From contig JACQZZ010000010.1 of assembly GCA_016213625.1 (NCBI GenBank), positions 1-64,000 on the forward strand: a stretch of 64,000 nt of DNA, given 5' to 3'. This document shows positions 61,227-64,000 of this stretch, in pieces (positions within the stretch are counted from its first letter, which is position 1; each line of letters opens with the position of its first letter). Both the position numbers and the translations under genes were made by a program. The DNA comes from Actinomycetota bacterium (GTDB lineage: Bacteria; Actinomycetota; Acidimicrobiia; Acidimicrobiales; Ilumatobacteraceae). The notes below the pieces were generated by a model, which searched no databases, was not told the DNA's origin, and saw nothing but the letters and a program-made list of their open reading frames with translations.

Positions 61227-62558
61227 GTGAACGTCCACTCCTCGACCGGTACGACCTCCTCGCTCGACGAGTCGTTGGCTGCGTGGCATGCCGCTGGACT
61301 CATCGACTCGGACCAAGTGCACGCGATCAGCGCCTTCGAACGCGCCTCGAACAGCGCGCACACGCCGCGGCCGACGCCTGTTGCTCGGCGCCGCGTGCCC
61401 CTGGTGGCCGAGGCGCTCGGCTACCTCGGCGGCATGCTCGGGGTGGTCGGTCTCGTGCTCCTCGCGGCACGCTCGTGGCCGGATCTCGACACCGCCGGCC
61501 GGCTGCTCGTGACGAGTGGCGCGACGGTGGCCCTCACGATCGCCGGCATGGTGGTACCCCATCGTGACGAGCCGGCCCTGGAACGGTTGCGCTGGTTCGT
61601 GTGGGGCGGTGCCACCGCGATCGGTGCGCTGATGGGCGGCGTGTTCGCCGTCGAGGTCCTCGACGCCAACTGGCCCCCGTCCGTCGTCTTGAGCGGAGCA
61701 CTCGTGGCCACGGCACTGAGCGTGGTGTTGTGGTGGCAGCGCGAACGTCCGGTCCAGCAGCTCACCTTCCTGATCGGTGCCCTCGTGGTGGCAGGCACGT
61801 CGGTGGCCCAGCTCGACGTGGCAGGTCTCGCGGGGCTGGCGGTGTGGGCGGCCGCCGTGGTGATGGTCCGCGCTGGGCTCCTGCAGCGCACCACGTTCCC
61901 CGCGATGACGCTCGGTGTCGGTGCCGCCGGAATGGTGGTGGGGGCCGGGCTCGCCACCGAGCGAGACGTGGGCCTCGGATTGCTGTTCGCGACGCTGACG
62001 ATCGCGACGTTGCTCACGATCGCCGGTTCCGCTCGTCCCACACAGCGTCGCGTGGATCGAGTGGTGCTCACCGTGGTCGGCGCGATGGGACTCCTGCAGA
62101 CCCTGCCGCAGACGGTCGTCTGGTTCGGGCGCGATGCCGGGCTGGTGACAGGTCTGATCGTGTTCGCCGTCGGTGTGGCGCTGGTCGTGGCCGCGGGTCG
62201 CGACCTCGTCGTCGCACCGGTCGTCACCCAGCTCGCCGGTGGCACGCTGCTCGTGGCGGGTACGGCGGTCATCGGCATGCAATCGGTGGCGATCGCCACC
62301 ACGACGGGACTCGTGGTCGCCGTCGGGCTCCTCGCCGTCGGCACGGTGCCCGAGCACGCATTGCTGACCATCTTCGGCTGTCTCGGGCTGCTGATCAACG
62401 TGCCCTGGGCGATCAGCCACTTCTTCCCCGGTGAGGGACGCGCACCATTGTTGATCGCGGTGTCCGGTGTGTTGATCGTCCTCGTCGCCGTGTGGCTGGC
62501 ACATCAGGGAGGCGAGCTGCGGCATCAGTTCCGTCGTCACCGTCCGACGCTGCACTGA
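61227..62558 (+). CDS. DUF2157-like polytopic membrane protein
   Basis: A 443-residue protein with an N-terminal cytoplasmic region of about 60 residues (SLDESLAAWHAAGLIDSDQVHAI, typical of DUF2157) followed by 12 or more predicted membrane segments. Function is not known. The GTG at 61227 is chosen for GAGGGG just upstream, 6 nt away. Two membrane halves may be a duplication. The gene ends 18 bp before the convergent S9 peptidase gene. Confidence 0.75.
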   Translation: MNVHSSTGTTSSLDESLAAWHAAGLIDSDQVHAISAFERASNSAHTPRPTPVARRRVPLVAEALGYLGGMLGVVGLVLLAARSWPDLDTAGRLLVTSGATVALTIAGMVVPHRDEPALERLRWFVWGGATAIGALMGGVFAVEVLDANWPPSVVLSGALVATALSVVLWWQRERPVQQLTFLIGALVVAGTSVAQLDVAGLAGLAVWAAAVVMVRAGLLQRTTFPAMTLGVGAAGMVVGAGLATERDVGLGLLFATLTIATLLTIAGSARPTQRRVDRVVLTVVGAMGLLQTLPQTVVWFGRDAGLVTGLIVFAVGVALVVAAGRDLVVAPVVTQLAGGTLLVAGTAVIGMQSVAIATTTGLVVAVGLLAVGTVPEHALLTIFGCLGLLINVPWAISHFFPGEGRAPLLIAVSGVLIVLVAVWLAHQGGELRHQFRRHRPTLH

Positions 62559-62576
62559 CCGCCCAGCGCGTGTGGG

Positions 62577-64000
62577 TCAGGCGAGTTTGTCGGCGAACCA
62601 GTCGAGGATGATCTCGGCGCGCTGGCGACGGTGCACGGGGCTGCCCGAGCGTGACAGCTCGTGGCTCTCGCCCGGGAACCGATAGAAGGTGACGTCCTTG
62701 CCGAGCAGGCGCAGGGCCACGAACAGTTCCTCTGCCTGATTGATGGGGCAACGCAGGTCTCGTTCGCTGTGCACGATGAGCATCGGGCAGGTGATGGCGT
62801 GCACGTTCCTGATGGGCGACAGCGAGTGGTACGCCTCGGGATCGTCGATGTGACGGGGCCCGTGCTCCACCCGGAACACGGTCGAGATGTCGCTGGTGAA
62901 TTCCTCGGTGAACAGGTTGTTCACGGCACGCTCGCTGCAGATGCCCTTGAACCGGTGGCTGAACCGGCCAGCCAGTTCGGTGGCCATGTAGCCGCCGTAG
63001 CTGCCGCCCTGCATGCCGACGCGGTTCGGGTCGCAGAACGAGTAGCGCTCGAGTGCCGTGTCGAGCACCGCCATCACGTCGTCGAGATCGAGGCCGCCCC
63101 ACCCCGAGCCGGGCGCGGCGTGATGCTTCGGGCCCAGGATGGCCTGACCCCACGATTGCTCGCGGCCGGAGCCGCCACGCGGGTTGCTCATCAGCACGAC
63201 GAACCCGGCCGCCGCCTGGAACTGGGCCTCGTCGAAGAAGGTCTCGCCGTACTGCGTGTGCGGCCCGCCGTGCACGTTGAGGATGACCGGATAGGTGGCC
63301 GACGGGTCGAAGTCGGCGGGACGCATGATCCACGCGTCGATCTCGTCGGTGCCGTCGGTGCACGGCACGGCGAACCGCTCCCACGTGAGCGGCATGCACT
63401 TCGTGCGATAGTCGGCGGCGAACGTGGTGAGACGACGCGGTGCTCCGTCGGTGATGACGAACACATCGGTCAGTTCGTCGACGGCCGATGCGCAGTAGGC
63501 GATGGTGCCGCCCCTGGCGTCCATCCCCTTCACCGAGATGGGGCCGAGCGTGACCTTCACGGGCGCGGCACCGTCGGCGACGACGCGGAACACGTGAGTC
63601 TCGCCACGATCTTCCGCGGTGCCGAGCAGCGTGTGATCGTCCACCCACCTGGGAGGCACCGTGCCCGCCGTGGTCTCGAAGGTGCGGTCGAGCTCAGTGG
63701 TGATCCACCGGTGCTCGCCCCCGCCGACCGCGACCAGGCCGATGCGGCTGTTCTGCGGATCGGTGCTCGGATCGTCGTGGCCGATGAACGCGACCGTCGT
63801 GCCGTCGGGCGACACGGCGGGAACGCCGTACAAGCCTGTCTGTGCGGTGAGCGGGGTGACCGTGCCGTCGAGCGCGACCACGAACAGGTCGGTGGCGAAG
63901 TCGAGGTCCCACGTGTCGTGCCGCTGGGACGACGTGACGATGCCACTGCCGTCGGCGAGCCACGAGGGCCGACCGTGCTGGAACTCGCCGGGCGTGAGGT
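62577..64000 (-). CDS. S9 prolyl oligopeptidase family peptidase, C-terminal part
   Basis: The frame continues past the right edge, so only the C-terminal 474 residues are visible. Beta-propeller-like repeats (VPAVSPDGTTVAFIG) are followed by the alpha/beta hydrolase domain with nucleophile in GGSYGGYMA, the aspartate in HSERDLRCP and the histidine in GESHEL. This is an acylaminoacyl peptidase or dipeptidyl-peptidase-type enzyme. The upstream bases to 64000 keep the same frame and read as protein (TPGEFQHGRPSW), so the true start lies outside. Confidence 0.9.
   Translation of the reverse strand, partial: LTPGEFQHGRPSWLADGSGIVTSSQRHDTWDLDFATDLFVVALDGTVTPLTAQTGLYGVPAVSPDGTTVAFIGHDDPSTDPQNSRIGLVAVGGGEHRWITTELDRTFETTAGTVPPRWVDDHTLLGTAEDRGETHVFRVVADGAAPVKVTLGPISVKGMDARGGTIAYCASAVDELTDVFVITDGAPRRLTTFAADYRTKCMPLTWERFAVPCTDGTDEIDAWIMRPADFDPSATYPVILNVHGGPHTQYGETFFDEAQFQAAAGFVVLMSNPRGGSGREQSWGQAILGPKHHAAPGSGWGGLDLDDVMAVLDTALERYSFCDPNRVGMQGGSYGGYMATELAGRFSHRFKGICSERAVNNLFTEEFTSDISTVFRVEHGPRHIDDPEAYHSLSPIRNVHAITCPMLIVHSERDLRCPINQAEELFVALRLLGKDVTFYRFPGESHELSRSGSPVHRRQRAEIILDWFADKLA

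Overview
This 64 kb window is high-GC, densely packed chromosomal DNA with genes on both strands, short intergenic gaps and many 4-nt start/stop overlaps. Gene content points to an actinobacterium: a Mca-like amidase, an F420-type luciferase-like oxidoreductase, Ku with a LigD-type polymerase, and an L,D-transpeptidase. Acidimicrobiia (Ilumatobacter-like) is my best guess. That placement is inference; no rRNA or tRNA is present and I found no phage, insertion sequence or CRISPR array.

Layout. 1-3.1 kb: heterotetrameric sarcosine oxidase operon in the order soxA (cut by the window edge)-soxG-soxB-soxD. 3.1-6.9 kb: cytochrome P450 plus a small membrane protein, divergent from an ECF sigma factor plus a membrane protein; the gap between them holds a mirror-symmetric pair of promoters. 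7-11.6 kb: glutaminyl-tRNA synthetase, acyl-CoA dehydrogenase, membrane proteins. 11.6-17.5 kb: sulfite/nitrite reductase with a DUF4202 gene, a FrnE-like DsbA protein, RF3, a VOC protein, an XRE regulator. 17.5-27 kb: membrane glycosyltransferase, CocE-type hydrolase lipoprotein, M20 peptidase, a coupled PAS/periplasmic-binding-fold pair, argG, a GT2 glycosyltransferase. 27-37 kb: a 2029-residue secreted heme peroxidase with RTX and Calx-beta repeats, an L,D-transpeptidase, a zinc metallopeptidase lipoprotein, an M24 peptidase. 37-44 kb: carotenoid oxygenase, N-acyl-D-amino-acid deacylase, lipoprotein, membrane protein, Ku and LigD-like polymerase. 44-51.4 kb: ABC-F ATPase, MFS transporter, amidase, small repeat protein, thioesterase and LLM oxidoreductase. 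51.5-64 kb: regulators, a rhomboid and a CPBP-like intramembrane protease, PAS-GGDEF-EAL protein, PEBP lipoprotein, Mca-like and YdjC-like deacetylases, nuclease lipoprotein, thiolase, NudC, DUF2157 protein and an S9 peptidase cut by the right edge.

Regulation. Two features stand out. First, the ECF sigma gene and the divergent membrane protein/P450 operon each have TGTCACCC, 16 nt, CGTCTGT, 6 nt, then the start codon, exactly mirrored; this strongly suggests one autoregulated ECF regulon. Second, more than twenty genes have a hexamer of the form NANNNT (usually TANNNT or CAGANT) ending 6-10 nt before the start codon, usually with no Shine-Dalgarno sequence, as expected for leaderless mRNAs. 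I used this to choose several start codons.

Most other genes are ordinary catabolic, envelope and maintenance functions. Long open frames antisense to real genes are common here because of the GC-rich third positions and were left out.
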